A DNA stretch of 64,000 bases from Lentilactobacillus sp. SPB1-3 (GCF_026913205.2 NZ_CP168151.1:744001-808000); one strand, 5' to 3'. Shown: positions 8,277 through 17,354, counted from the stretch's first letter. Numbers and translations are program-made. The notes: generated by a model not told the origin, from the letters alone.

Positions 8277-8582
8277 ATGAAAAAATTTGTAAAAAGATTG
8301 CTGATGGGACTTTTCATAGTTATAGCGTTCATTTTAATTTTATCAATATCACCCAAGCTTTCTGTTCGCACGACTATGGCATTTTCGGGACATCCAGTTA
8401 AAGCGATAATGTGTGATCCGAAACACATTGTGAGTGATGATGCCTTCGGTGAAAAGTATTATGCGATTACTGATAGATATTGGTATAGAGGTTAAGATAT
8501 CACCCTCCCAATAGTATCTGCATTTAGAGTTCATAAATATTTTATATTTAATCTCGCATTTCCCACTGAATATCCTGATTAA
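8277..8582 (+). pseudogene. tandem small membrane protein, copy B, broken by in-frame TAA
   Basis: The open part (ATG 8277 to TAA 8493-8495) gives 72 residues: MKKFVKRLL, a hydrophobic helix, SPKLSVR, SGHPVKAIMCDP, then YAITDRYWYRG. Reading through the stop in the same frame continues for 28 residues to TAA 8580-8582, and that extension (VHKYFIFNLAFPTEYPD) lines up with IHKYWIFKVAEPTMTP at the end of copy A. The read-through length, 101 residues, equals the 102-105 of its neighbours. I therefore call a recent nonsense mutation. A shortened but functional 72-residue product, read-through, or a sequencing error remain possible. GGTGGAG precedes the ATG. Confidence 0.6.
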
Positions 8583-8645
8583 AGTAAAGTGTATTATTGC
8601 GAATTGCTCGCTTATTAACCATTTAATACTCGAAAGGAAACCAGA

Positions 8646-8954
8646 GTGAAAAAAATAATTTTACGCATTATGATAATTTTAATCACATGTGTCGCTGTGT
8701 TTTTTGTTCTTATGTCATTAACGCCTAAGAACGCTGTTCGAACCAGAATTATACTATCAGGACATGTTATAACTGCTTTAAAATGCACTCCACGTAAAGA
8801 AAATTATGAAATAAATCCTGGTCACATAAAAATTTGGAGAATTTCAAATGAATACAGATATCCAAGCTCGGATGAAACATATCATATACAGATATTTGCA
8901 ATCCAACATTTTTTATTTTTCTATCGCGCAGTATCGGCGCCTGGTTATGGATAA
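8646..8954 (+). CDS. tandem small membrane protein, copy C
   Basis: Not recognised. 102 residues: MKKIILR, a hydrophobic helix (about residues 5-23), then TPKNAVRT and SGHVITALKCTP, which match copies A and B, and a C-terminal IQHFLFFYRAV segment in the place of the HKYWIF element. It keeps the single Cys seen in copy B after the SGH motif; copy A has none. The start is GTG 8646, after AAAGGAAACC. The gene is 63 bases past the end of the broken copy B. Confidence 0.6.
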   Translation: MKKIILRIMIILITCVAVFFVLMSLTPKNAVRTRIILSGHVITALKCTPRKENYEINPGHIKIWRISNEYRYPSSDETYHIQIFAIQHFLFFYRAVSAPGYG

Positions 8955-9121
8955 AGTTATGTTAGTTGTTAACATTGTCCCTAGAGAATTTAGAAGAGAT
9001 CAAATAGCTTAATTGAAAAGCATGTGTTGCATGGTCGTATAGTTCATAAGATTTTTCGAACCAATTAAAGCTAAGTCAAAGCGTAATACATATGTTTTTA
9101 TGTACTCTGAATAATTTTAAG

Positions 9122-9163
9122 TAGTAATTTATCATTAGATTAACGGTAAATTACTATTTTTTT
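9122..9163 (+). terminator. terminator closing the accessory island
   Basis: 10-bp stem TAGTAATTTA (9122-9131) with TAAATTACTA (9147-9156), then seven Ts; 15-base loop. Confidence 0.7.
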
Positions 9164-9297
9164 GTATACATTTTTTTATTTGTTCAGTTATTAAATTTTT
9201 TTGGAATCCATTGGCATGAATGAAGAAATTTTACTATGTTTTACTAGTCAACTTAATCTAACGGAAGTGTAAAATCATTCTCTGAATGTAATTTATT

Positions 9298-9311
9298 TGC
9301 AAATGCTTACA
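9298..9311 (+). promoter_or_regulatory. candidate catabolite-responsive element (cre)
   Basis: TGCAAATGCTTACA; its reverse complement TGTAAGCATTTGCA differs from the CcpA consensus TGWAANCGNTNWCA at two positions. It sits about 60 bases before the galK -35 box, and galactose genes are commonly under CcpA control. Weak evidence by itself. Confidence 0.35.
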
Positions 9312-9368
9312 TGGCGCTGTAATAGGGAAAGTAATTTCAATACGAAACCAATTTTTTATTCAACAACA

Positions 9369-9397
9369 TTGACAGTCACTAGTAAAAAGAGTAAATT
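9369..9397 (+). promoter_or_regulatory. galKET promoter
   Basis: Perfect -35 TTGACA (9369-9374), 17-base spacer, -10 TAAATT (9392-9397). Confidence 0.7.
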
Positions 9398-9420
9398 TTA
9401 GTTAGTAAAAATTTAGTAAA
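9380..9420 (+). promoter_or_regulatory. three TAGTAAA repeats over the gal promoter
   Basis: TAGTAAA occurs at 9380-9386, 9403-9409 and 9414-9420, spanning the spacer, -10 box and early transcribed region. Position and repetition suggest an operator for a local gal repressor, but no regulator gene is adjacent. Confidence 0.4.
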
Positions 9421-9438
9421 ATAAAAAGGGTGATTAAT

Positions 9439-10605
9439 ATGATTAATGATGATGCAAAAACCAAATTCAAAGAATTATACGGTAACGATTCGACGCGTCT
9501 TTTCTTTGCACCTGGAAGAATTAATTTAATTGGTGAACATACTGATTATAATGGGGGAAATGTTTTTCCTTGCGCAATCAGTTTGGGAATCTACGCCGCC
9601 TACGCTGATCGGGACGATGATGTCATTAGAATGTATTCGATGAATGTTCCAGATCAAGGTGTCATCGAATTTTCATTAGATGATTTGACTTATAACAAAG
9701 CCATTGGCTGGGGCAATTATCCTAAGGGTATGGTTGCAGAAATCATTAGTCATGGTCACAAAATAGGTCACGGCTTTGATTTAGTTATGAATGGTAATCT
9801 GCCGGATGGCGCTGGATTATCTTCTTCTGCTGCAATTGAATTATTGATGGCTGAAATTGTTAACGATGTATTTAAACTAGGAATTGACCAAAAAGAATTA
9901 GTTGAGTATGGTAAATTAGTTGAGAATAATTTCATTGGGGTCAACTCAGGAATTATGGATCAATTTGCTATCGGAATGGGTAAAAAAGATAAAGCCATTC
10001 TTTTGGATACCAACACTATGAAATATGAGTACGTTCCAGTTGAACTTGGTAACCGGGTAATTGTCATTATGAATACCAAGAAACATCGAGAATTACAAGA
10101 TTCTAAATACAACGAACGCCGTTCAGAATGTGAAGAAGCTTTAAAACGTCTTCAAACAGGGATTGATATTCAATCTCTTGGTGATCTTGATGAATCTAAT
10201 TTTGATCAACATAGTTATTTAATTAATGATGATATTTTAATTCGCCGAGCTCGCCACGCCGTCTTTGAAAATCAACGGACGTTGCAAGCTAAGTCGGCAT
10301 TGATGAAGGGCGATTTAAAGACATTTGGTCACTTAGTGGATGCTTCTCATGTTTCATTGCATTATGACTATGATGTTACTGGGAAAGAATTGGATACTTT
10401 GGCTGAAACTGCATGGAAGCAACCAGGAGTGATTGGTGCGCGAATGACAGGAGCTGGCTTTGGTGGTTGTGCAATTGCGATTGTCGACAAAGACAAGGTT
10501 GACGACTTCATTAAAAATGTTGGCGAAACTTATGAACAAACCATTGGTCATCCAGGAGAATTTTATATTGCTGAAATTTCTGATGGTCCAAGAGAAATCA
10601 AATAA
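9439..10605 (+). CDS. galK: galactokinase
   Basis: Phosphorylates alpha-D-galactose to galactose-1-phosphate, the first committed Leloir step. The 388-residue product has the galactokinase signature GRINLIGEHTDYNGG at residues 26-40, the GHMP-kinase ATP loop LPDGAGLSSSAAIE around residue 120, and the C-terminal GAGFGGCAIA motif. ATG 9439 is preferred over GTG 9430 because AAAGGGTGAT overlaps the latter and works as its ribosome binding site. First gene of galK-galE-galT, transcribed from the TTGACA promoter upstream. Confidence 0.96.
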   Translation: MINDDAKTKFKELYGNDSTRLFFAPGRINLIGEHTDYNGGNVFPCAISLGIYAAYADRDDDVIRMYSMNVPDQGVIEFSLDDLTYNKAIGWGNYPKGMVAEIISHGHKIGHGFDLVMNGNLPDGAGLSSSAAIELLMAEIVNDVFKLGIDQKELVEYGKLVENNFIGVNSGIMDQFAIGMGKKDKAILLDTNTMKYEYVPVELGNRVIVIMNTKKHRELQDSKYNERRSECEEALKRLQTGIDIQSLGDLDESNFDQHSYLINDDILIRRARHAVFENQRTLQAKSALMKGDLKTFGHLVDASHVSLHYDYDVTGKELDTLAETAWKQPGVIGARMTGAGFGGCAIAIVDKDKVDDFIKNVGETYEQTIGHPGEFYIAEISDGPREIK

Positions 10606-10626
10606 ACTTTTTGGAGGTATTAATAA

Positions 10627-11628
10627 ATGGCTGTATTAGTTTTAGGTGGTGCTGGTTATATCGGCTCACACACAGTTGATCGATTAATTATGAACGGCTA
10701 CGACGTCGTGGTTGTCGATAATTTGGTCACTGGACATGTGGCTGCGATTAATGAAAAGGCAAAATTTTATCAAGGCGATGTTCGTGATAAAGAATTCTTG
10801 AATGATGTTTTCAGTAAAGAAGATATTGAAGGAGTTATTCATTTTGCTGCGTTCTCTATTGTTCCTGAATCAATGGAAAAACCTTTAAAATATTTTGATA
10901 ACAATACTGGTGGCATGATCACTTTGCTTGAGGTGATGCATGAGCATAACGTTAAGTTCATCGTCTTCTCATCAACTGCGGCCACTTATGGAGAACCAAA
11001 ACAAATTCCGATTAAGGAAACAGATCTGCAAGTGCCAACTAATCCATACGGTGAAAGTAAGCTAGCAATGGAAAAAATTATGCACTGGAGTGACGTTGCC
11101 TACGGAATTAAATTTATCGCTCTTCGTTACTTTAACGTTGCGGGTGCTAAAGCAGATGGATCAATTGGTGAAGATCATAATCCCGAGACTCACTTAGTAC
11201 CAATTATTCTTCAAGTCGCAGCAGGAGAACGAGATAAATTAACTATTTTTGGAGACGATTACGACACTAAAGATGGTACTAATGTTCGTGACTATGTCCA
11301 TGTAGTTGATTTAGCAGATGCTCATATCTTAGCTCTTGAGTATCTTAAAGATGGCAATGACAGCCAAGCCTTTAATCTTGGTTCATCAACTGGATTTTCA
11401 AATAAAGAAATGCTTGAAGCTGCAAGAGAAGTTACTGGTAAAGAAATCCCTGCTGAAATGGGACCTCGCAGAGCTGGTGACCCTAGCACTTTGATTGCCT
11501 CTAGTGATAAGGCTCGGAGTATTTTGGGATGGGATCCTAAATTTGATGATGTTAGAGAAATTATCAAAACCGCTTGGAACTGGAAAGTCACACATCCAAA
11601 CGGATATAACGATAGGGAAGGAAAGTAA
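10627..11628 (+). CDS. galE: UDP-glucose 4-epimerase
   Basis: Interconverts UDP-galactose and UDP-glucose with tightly bound NAD. The 333-residue short-chain dehydrogenase fold is marked by [10 protein letters not shown] at residues 7-16 (dinucleotide loop), FSSTAATYG (catalytic Ser/Thr region) and NPYGESK (YxxxK dyad). The ATG follows GGAGG. It regenerates the UDP-glucose used by GalT and also serves as a source of UDP-galactose for envelope sugars. Twenty-one bases after galK; seven bases before galT. Confidence 0.96.
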   Translation: MAVLVLGGAGYIGSHTVDRLIMNGYDVVVVDNLVTGHVAAINEKAKFYQGDVRDKEFLNDVFSKEDIEGVIHFAAFSIVPESMEKPLKYFDNNTGGMITLLEVMHEHNVKFIVFSSTAATYGEPKQIPIKETDLQVPTNPYGESKLAMEKIMHWSDVAYGIKFIALRYFNVAGAKADGSIGEDHNPETHLVPIILQVAAGERDKLTIFGDDYDTKDGTNVRDYVHVVDLADAHILALEYLKDGNDSQAFNLGSSTGFSNKEMLEAAREVTGKEIPAEMGPRRAGDPSTLIASSDKARSILGWDPKFDDVREIIKTAWNWKVTHPNGYNDREGK

Positions 11629-11635
11629 TTCTGTG

Positions 11636-13096
11636 ATGGAAACGGCAGTTGATAAATTCGTTACTTTAATTATTAAATCTGATTCACCTTATTCTGAAAT
11701 TGATCGGATCTACGTCACTAATTTGATTTTTCGTTTGATTGGTGATGGCAAGGGAGAAGCAACCAATGATGAAGAACCAGTTGATTTAGCAAATGATCTG
11801 GTGGATTTAGCAATCACTCATGGAGTAATCGATGATTCGATTACTAATAGAGAAATTCTTGAAGATCAGTTAATGGATTTGCTTACACCGATTCCATCAA
11901 AAGTTAATACTATCTTTTGGAATAAATATAATATTAGTCCCGAAACTGCAACTGATTACTTCTACAAGTTAAGTCAATTTAATGACTATATTAAAACAAG
12001 GGCCATCGCTAAGAATGTTTCTTATGAAACAGATACCCAATACGGTAAGCTAGAAATTACTGTGAATTTATCTAAGCCTGAAAAGGATCCTAAGGCAATT
12101 GCGGCGGCTGGCAAGGCAAAGAGTAACACGTATCCAATTGGACCGTTAGCCATCGAAAATGAGGGCTATTTGGGCCGCTTGGGTTATGCTGCTAGAAGCA
12201 ATCATCGAGTGATTAGGATGATGATTGGTGGTCAGCCATGGGGGTTTCAATATTCGCCATACGCTTACTTTGGTGAACATGCCATTTTTCTAAATCAAAA
12301 ACATGTTCCAATGGCGATTAATCAACAGACGTTTATCAATTTAGCTGATATTATTCGCCAATTCCCACACTATTTTGTTGGTAGTAATGCTGATTTACCG
12401 ATAGTTGGTGGATCTTTATTGGCACAGGACCACTATCAGGGTGGTCGCCATACATTTCCAATGATGAAAGCTGCAATCGATAGACAAATCGATTTGGGAA
12501 TTGATGGACTGCAAGCCGGGATTGTTAAGTGGCCAATGTCGACAATTCGCTTAGCTAGCAGTGATGCTACTAAGGTAATTACGGCAGCTAACAAGATATT
12601 CTTGAGCTGGATGAACTATTCTGACGAATCTGTTGATGTTCGAGCATATACTGATAAAACTCGACATCATACCGTTACTCCTATCGCAAGGATGGATGGA
12701 GATCAGTTTGTTATGGATATCGTTTTGCGTGACAATCAAACGTCAGCAAAGTATCCTGACGGAATTTTTCATCCACATAAAGACGTCCAACATATTAAAA
12801 AAGAAAATATTGGATTAATTGAAGTCATGGGAAGAGCAATTTTACCCGCAAGGTTAAAATTAGAGATGAAAGAGGTTGAACAGTACCTATTAGGTAAGCC
12901 TAACGAAATCGCTGATTATCACCGGGAATGGGCTGACACAATTGCAGATAATAATTCAATTGATGAAGATAATGTTGAAACAATTGTCAATCGAGAGGTT
13001 GGTTTAGTCTTTTCAAGAGTTTTAGAGGATGCTGGAGTTTTCAAATGGGATGATCAAGGACAGACCGCATTTGATAAGTTCGTTTCTCAAATCTAA
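11636..13096 (+). CDS. galT: UTP/UDP-glucose-hexose-1-phosphate uridylyltransferase, type II
   Basis: Transfers UMP between UDP-glucose and galactose-1-phosphate. The 486-residue length and the HYQGGRHTFPM segment identify the Gram-positive type II GalT, which lacks the HPHxQ motif of the shorter Escherichia-type enzyme. The frame is open from 11495 inside galE, but AGGGAAGGAAAG at 11614-11625 and family N-termini place the start at ATG 11636 (or the adjoining GTG 11633). Last gene of the Leloir operon; no galM or repressor gene follows, and a terminator lies just downstream. Confidence 0.94.
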   Translation: METAVDKFVTLIIKSDSPYSEIDRIYVTNLIFRLIGDGKGEATNDEEPVDLANDLVDLAITHGVIDDSITNREILEDQLMDLLTPIPSKVNTIFWNKYNISPETATDYFYKLSQFNDYIKTRAIAKNVSYETDTQYGKLEITVNLSKPEKDPKAIAAAGKAKSNTYPIGPLAIENEGYLGRLGYAARSNHRVIRMMIGGQPWGFQYSPYAYFGEHAIFLNQKHVPMAINQQTFINLADIIRQFPHYFVGSNADLPIVGGSLLAQDHYQGGRHTFPMMKAAIDRQIDLGIDGLQAGIVKWPMSTIRLASSDATKVITAANKIFLSWMNYSDESVDVRAYTDKTRHHTVTPIARMDGDQFVMDIVLRDNQTSAKYPDGIFHPHKDVQHIKKENIGLIEVMGRAILPARLKLEMKEVEQYLLGKPNEIADYHREWADTIADNNSIDEDNVETIVNREVGLVFSRVLEDAGVFKWDDQGQTAFDKFVSQI

Positions 13097-13108
13097 TATT
13101 TTGATGAT

Positions 13109-13144
13109 AATACACTGGGAAAGCCATTTTTCCAGTGTATTTTT
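13109..13144 (+). terminator. terminator after galT
   Basis: Stem AATACACTGG / CCAGTGTATT around an AT-rich loop, followed by Ts. Confidence 0.85.
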
Positions 13145-13187
13145 GATAAAATTAAGGAAATAAGATTAACGAAAGTAGGGTAACACC

Positions 13188-14183
13188 ATGAAGCTAATTG
13201 CATATAATGTGCGTGATGACGAAATTCCGTTTGTTAAAGCTTGGGGCGAAAAAAATAACGTTGAAGTTAGTTATTCTATTGATACATTGAATGCTGAAAC
13301 TGTTAAGCAGGCTCAGGGATACGATGGTATTTCTGGTTTACAGACTATTCCTTATGATGAGGCGCTTTTTTCCGAGATGAAAGAGATGGGCATTTCAATG
13401 TTGGCTTTGAGAAATGTTGGCTTAGACAATGTTGATTTAACTGCCGCTAAGAAGGCTGGCATAGTTGTGACTAACGTTCCAGCATACAGTCCTGCAAGTA
13501 TTGCCGAATTCGCAGTTACATTGGCATTGGCAGTTAATCGCAAGGTCGGGTATATGTACCATCAGCTTCATGAATTAGGTGAATTCCATTTTTCACCAGA
13601 CTTTATGGGTCAATTAATTAGTAATCAAACAGTTGGTGTAGTGGGTACTGGTAGGATTGGTCGTGAAGCAATTAGAATGTTCACAGGATTGGGAGCAAAA
13701 GTAATCGCGTACAGCCAATCACACTTAGATGATTCCGACTTGAATTTTACTTACGTTGATAGTTTAGAAGAACTTTTGGACCAGGCAGATGTGATTGATT
13801 TACATATTCCTGGAGTGCCTGAAAATGAGCATTTATTTGATGAGAAAGCATTTAAGCACATGAAATCATCAGCTATTCTTATTAATACAGCGCGAGGGTC
13901 AATCGTTGATACGCAAGCATTAATCTGCGCTCTTGAAGAAGGAGAAATTGCCGGTGCAGGTATCGACACTCTTGAAAATGAATCTGCTGATCTGCAAAAT
14001 TCTCGTTCTACAGCTCAGGTGACTGATTCAAATGTTTTGAAACTAGCTAAGATGCCTAACGTAATTGTTACGCCACATTCGGCCTTTCATACTGATGAAG
14101 CGGTCATGAATATGGTCAACATTTCATTTAATAATTTAAAACAACAATTAACGGGCGGCGAAGTTGATAATTTGGCCAAATAA
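13188..14183 (+). CDS. D-2-hydroxyacid dehydrogenase, probable D-lactate dehydrogenase
   Basis: NAD-dependent reduction of a 2-keto acid to the D-2-hydroxy acid; pyruvate to D-lactate is the likeliest reaction. The 331 residues fit the D-LDH family. The Rossmann loop is VGTGRIG (about residues 150-156) and the catalytic triad is Arg236 (NTARGSIVD), Glu265 (DTLENE) and His297 (TPHSAFHT), one position from the numbering of lactobacillus D-LDH. Many lactobacilli carry several paralogues, including D-2-hydroxyisocaproate dehydrogenases, so the substrate is not certain. Single-gene unit, with a terminator shared with nrdF. Confidence 0.85.
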   Translation: MKLIAYNVRDDEIPFVKAWGEKNNVEVSYSIDTLNAETVKQAQGYDGISGLQTIPYDEALFSEMKEMGISMLALRNVGLDNVDLTAAKKAGIVVTNVPAYSPASIAEFAVTLALAVNRKVGYMYHQLHELGEFHFSPDFMGQLISNQTVGVVGTGRIGREAIRMFTGLGAKVIAYSQSHLDDSDLNFTYVDSLEELLDQADVIDLHIPGVPENEHLFDEKAFKHMKSSAILINTARGSIVDTQALICALEEGEIAGAGIDTLENESADLQNSRSTAQVTDSNVLKLAKMPNVIVTPHSAFHTDEAVMNMVNISFNNLKQQLTGGEVDNLAK

Positions 14184-14220
14184 AAAAAGCGCGTTGAGAA
14201 ATTCTCAACGCGCTTTTTTT
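14184..14220. terminator. bidirectional terminator, dehydrogenase / nrdF
   Basis: 10-bp GC-rich stem GCGCGTTGAG (14189-14198) with CTCAACGCGC (14204-14213), flanked by A-run and T-run, so it serves both converging units. Confidence 0.92.
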
Positions 14221-15175
14221 AGATGTCGTAATCACTATCATTCATTGATTCAACATTTCCAAGAAGGTATCCATTACCAACTTGGGAGAAGAAATCATGA
14301 TTAGAAGTTGATGTAGAAATTCCGTTCATAACAACCGGATTAACATCAGCAGCAGTATCAGGGAATAGCGGATCTTGACCAAGATTCATCAAGGCCTTAT
14401 TGGCGTTGTATCTGATAAATGTTAGCACTTCATCAGTCCAGCCAGTTTGATCATATAAAATATGAGTATAATTTTCTTCGTTTGAATACAATTCATACAA
14501 GAAATTGTACATCCAATCTTTTAGTTCCTGTTGTTTTGCTTTAGGTAGTTGATTGAAGGTAACTTGGAACTTGTAACCGATATAAGTTCCATGAACTGAT
14601 TCATCACGTAAAATCAATTTAATGATTTCAGCGACGTTAGCCAATTTGTTATGACCCAAGTAATAAAGTGGGGTATAGAATCCAGAATAGAATAAGAAAG
14701 TTTCCAAAAATACACTGGCAATTTTCTTTTTGAGTGGATCAGATTCCTGAGTGTACAAGGCTTCAATCTTCAATGCTTTATTTTGTAAGAATTCTTCACT
14801 GTCACTCCAGTCAAAAATTTCATCAATTTCTTCTGGTGTGTTCAATGTAGAAAAGATTGAAGAATAACTTTTAGCATGAACAGATTCCATGAATTGGATG
14901 TTGTTTAACACAGCAGTTTCGTGCATGGTTTTAACATCTTTTCTCAATGAAGCCATTCCTTCTTGAGATTGCAATGTATCAAGTAAAGTCAAACCACCGA
15001 AGACATGACCTACGACCCATTTATGGTCGTCATCAAGTTCTCGCCAATCGGAAAGGTCATTAGATAGTGGAATTCGGGTATCTAACCAGAATTGTTCAGT
15101 TAGCTTTTCCCAAGTTGCTTTATCAATTTGATCATCAATTGCGTTCCAATTGATTGCTTTATAATTTTCAGTCAT
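14219..15175 (-). CDS. nrdF: class Ib ribonucleotide reductase beta subunit
   Basis: NrdF holds the dimetal-tyrosyl radical cofactor used by NrdE to reduce ribonucleoside diphosphates. The 318-residue helical protein shows the expected metal-ligand context (FMESVHAKSYSSIF with Glu and His; LILRDESVHGTYIG with Glu and His) and lacks the extra residues of class Ia NrdB. ATG at 15175 follows an AAGGGG-type ribosome binding site. Last gene of nrdHEF on the minus strand, 13 bases after nrdE. The dimanganese form needs the flavodoxin NrdI, which is not encoded in this cluster. Confidence 0.96.
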   Translation of the reverse strand: MTENYKAINWNAIDDQIDKATWEKLTEQFWLDTRIPLSNDLSDWRELDDDHKWVVGHVFGGLTLLDTLQSQEGMASLRKDVKTMHETAVLNNIQFMESVHAKSYSSIFSTLNTPEEIDEIFDWSDSEEFLQNKALKIEALYTQESDPLKKKIASVFLETFLFYSGFYTPLYYLGHNKLANVAEIIKLILRDESVHGTYIGYKFQVTFNQLPKAKQQELKDWMYNFLYELYSNEENYTHILYDQTGWTDEVLTFIRYNANKALMNLGQDPLFPDTAADVNPVVMNGISTSTSNHDFFSQVGNGYLLGNVESMNDSDYDI

Positions 15176-15188
15176 CAGAGTACCCCTT

Positions 15189-17354
15189 CTAAATTACACA
15201 ACTTTCACATTCGTTTGAGCCGACTTCTTGTTGATCATCAGTAAATGTCCGAATGTAATAGATAGATTTGATTCCTTTTTTATGAGCATAGTTTCTTAAA
15301 ATATTTAAGTCACGAGTGGTCATCTTGTCTGTTCGACCATCTTTCCAATCATAGATGCCTGCAGGGATGGTTGAACGCATGAATAAGGTTAAGCTCATTC
15401 CTTGGTCAACATGTTCCTGTGCAGCAGCATAAATATCAATAACTTTTCTCATATCCATATCATACGCCGATTTGTAGTAAGGCATAGTGTCATTTGATAA
15501 ATATGGTGCTGGATAATAAATTTTACCGATTTTTGATTCTTGTCGTTCTTCAATTCGATTGATGATTGGGTGCAAGCTGGCAGTGGTGTCGTTAATATAT
15601 GAAATTGAACCATTAGGTGCAACTGCCATTCTGTTTTGATGATAGAGGCCATCCTTCATTACGGCTTCTTTAAGAGTTTGCCAATCTTCTTTAGTAGGAA
15701 CTGGAATATTGGTGAATAATTCAGCTACTGTATCTGTCTTTGGTGCGAAATCTTCTGATAAGTACTTATCAAAGTAAGTGCCGTCAGCGTATTTGCTCTT
15801 TTCAAACCCAACAAATGTTTGGTTGCGTTCTTTAGCAATTTCGTTAGAAGCCTTTAAGCTCCAGTAGTTAAGAAGCATAAAGTAGGCACTCGTAAATTCT
15901 AGTGATTCGGGAGAACCGTATTCCATATGGTTCTTAGCAAGGAAACTGTGAAGACCCATTGCTCCTAAACCAATTGAGTGAGATTCATTATTACCCTTTT
16001 GAATTGAAGGGACAACATCAATGTTTGAGTGATCAGTAATAAAGGTTAATGCTCTAACCATAGTCTCAACAGAGTGACCAAAGTCAGTTGCTTGCATCAA
16101 ATTATTAATGTTAGTTGATCCTAAGTTACATGAGATGTCCTTACCAAGTGTACTATACCGTTGTTGATTATCAACAGTGGATGGTGTTTGTACTTGAAGG
16201 ATTTCAGAACATAAATTACTCATAGTGATTTGACCATCGATAGGGTTAACACGGTTAGCAGTGTCAATATTAATTACGTAAGGATAACCAGATTCCTGTT
16301 GTAACTTACTGATTTCTGTTTCAAGATCACGTGCCTTGATTTTTTTCTTGGCAATGCTTTCGTTAGCAACCAAATTATCGTATTCAGCAGTAATGTCAAC
16401 GTAAGCAAATGGCTTACCATATTCGCGTTCTACATCGTATGGACTAAATAGGTACATATCTTCATTGTTCTTGATCAATTCGTAGAATTTATCAGGAACG
16501 ATAACACCAAGTGAAAGGGTCTTAAGTCTGATTTTTTCATCAGCATTTTCTTTTTTGGCAGCCAAGAAGTCAATAATATCAGGATGGAAGACACTTAAAT
16601 AAACAACTCCGGCACCTTGACGTTGGCCAAGTTGGTTAGAATATGAAAAACTGTCTTCTAATAACTTCATGACAGGAACAACTCCTGAAGCCGCACCCTC
16701 AATATGCTTGATTGGTGCGCCAGCTTCACGAAGGTTGGTCAAGTTAATTCCAACACCACCACCGATTCGAGAAAGTTGTAAGGCGGAGTTGATTGTTCGA
16801 CCAATCGTGTTCATGTCATCGGTGCTTTGAATTAGGAAACATGATACAAATTCACCACGGTTTTCCCGACCAGCATTCAAAAAACTAGGTGTAGCAGGTT
16901 GGTAACGTTGATGAATAATTTCATCAGCAAGATCCATAGCTAATTGCTCGTCGCCATCAGCAAAGAAGAGGGCATTAGCAGCCACTCTGTCGGTGAAGGT
17001 TTCCAGATATGAGTCATTATCATTAGTTTTTAAAGCATATTGAGCATAAAACTTGTATGCAGCCATAAATGACTTGAACTTAAAATGTTGTTGGCCTAAA
17101 TAATCATATAATTTTTCAATGAATGCAAAGTCATACTTATTGATAAAAGCCTCTTCATAATAGTTATTATCGATCAAGTAATCGAATCGGTCTTTTAAGG
17201 AATCAAATTTAACTAAATTAGGTTCGACATTTTCTTTAATAAATGCGTCGAGGGCCTCTTTATCTTTATTTAGAGGGATTTGACCGTCAACTGGAATGTT
17301 GATTTGATTATTTAAATCGAAGTATGAGACATCCTGCAAATTGTGTAAGGACAT
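15189..17354 (-). CDS. nrdE: class Ib ribonucleotide reductase alpha subunit
   Basis: Catalytic subunit reducing NDPs to dNDPs. About 721 residues, in the class Ib range, with no N-terminal ATP-cone. Visible features: SCFLIQSTDDMNTIGR (active-site Cys region), NLCSEI, the GIGAMG-like GLGAMGLHSFLA loop, and a C-terminal NECESCVI tail whose Cys pair is re-reduced by NrdH. ATG 17354 is preferred over GTG 17366 since AAAGAGTGG lies between them. Middle gene of nrdHEF. Confidence 0.95.
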   Translation of the reverse strand: MSLHNLQDVSYFDLNNQINIPVDGQIPLNKDKEALDAFIKENVEPNLVKFDSLKDRFDYLIDNNYYEEAFINKYDFAFIEKLYDYLGQQHFKFKSFMAAYKFYAQYALKTNDNDSYLETFTDRVAANALFFADGDEQLAMDLADEIIHQRYQPATPSFLNAGRENRGEFVSCFLIQSTDDMNTIGRTINSALQLSRIGGGVGINLTNLREAGAPIKHIEGAASGVVPVMKLLEDSFSYSNQLGQRQGAGVVYLSVFHPDIIDFLAAKKENADEKIRLKTLSLGVIVPDKFYELIKNNEDMYLFSPYDVEREYGKPFAYVDITAEYDNLVANESIAKKKIKARDLETEISKLQQESGYPYVINIDTANRVNPIDGQITMSNLCSEILQVQTPSTVDNQQRYSTLGKDISCNLGSTNINNLMQATDFGHSVETMVRALTFITDHSNIDVVPSIQKGNNESHSIGLGAMGLHSFLAKNHMEYGSPESLEFTSAYFMLLNYWSLKASNEIAKERNQTFVGFEKSKYADGTYFDKYLSEDFAPKTDTVAELFTNIPVPTKEDWQTLKEAVMKDGLYHQNRMAVAPNGSISYINDTTASLHPIINRIEERQESKIGKIYYPAPYLSNDTMPYYKSAYDMDMRKVIDIYAAAQEHVDQGMSLTLFMRSTIPAGIYDWKDGRTDKMTTRDLNILRNYAHKKGIKSIYYIRTFTDDQQEVGSNECESCVI

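Larger units (their letters stand above)
8955..9429 (+). other. 475-base AT-rich intergenic region
   Basis: No credible gene. It holds a hairpin terminator at 9122-9163 that closes the island, then the galactose operon control region: a cre-like site (9298-9311), a promoter (9369-9397) and repeated TAGTAAA elements (9380-9420). A short GTTCATAAG stretch near 9042 resembles part of the island paralogues but is too short to call a remnant. Confidence 0.6.

Noticed and set aside
9007-9065. Possible fourth copy of the island paralogues (peptide RIVHKIF near 9036-9056).
   Set aside because: Only five or six residues resemble the HKYWIF element; there is no helix or upstream motif, so chance is as likely.
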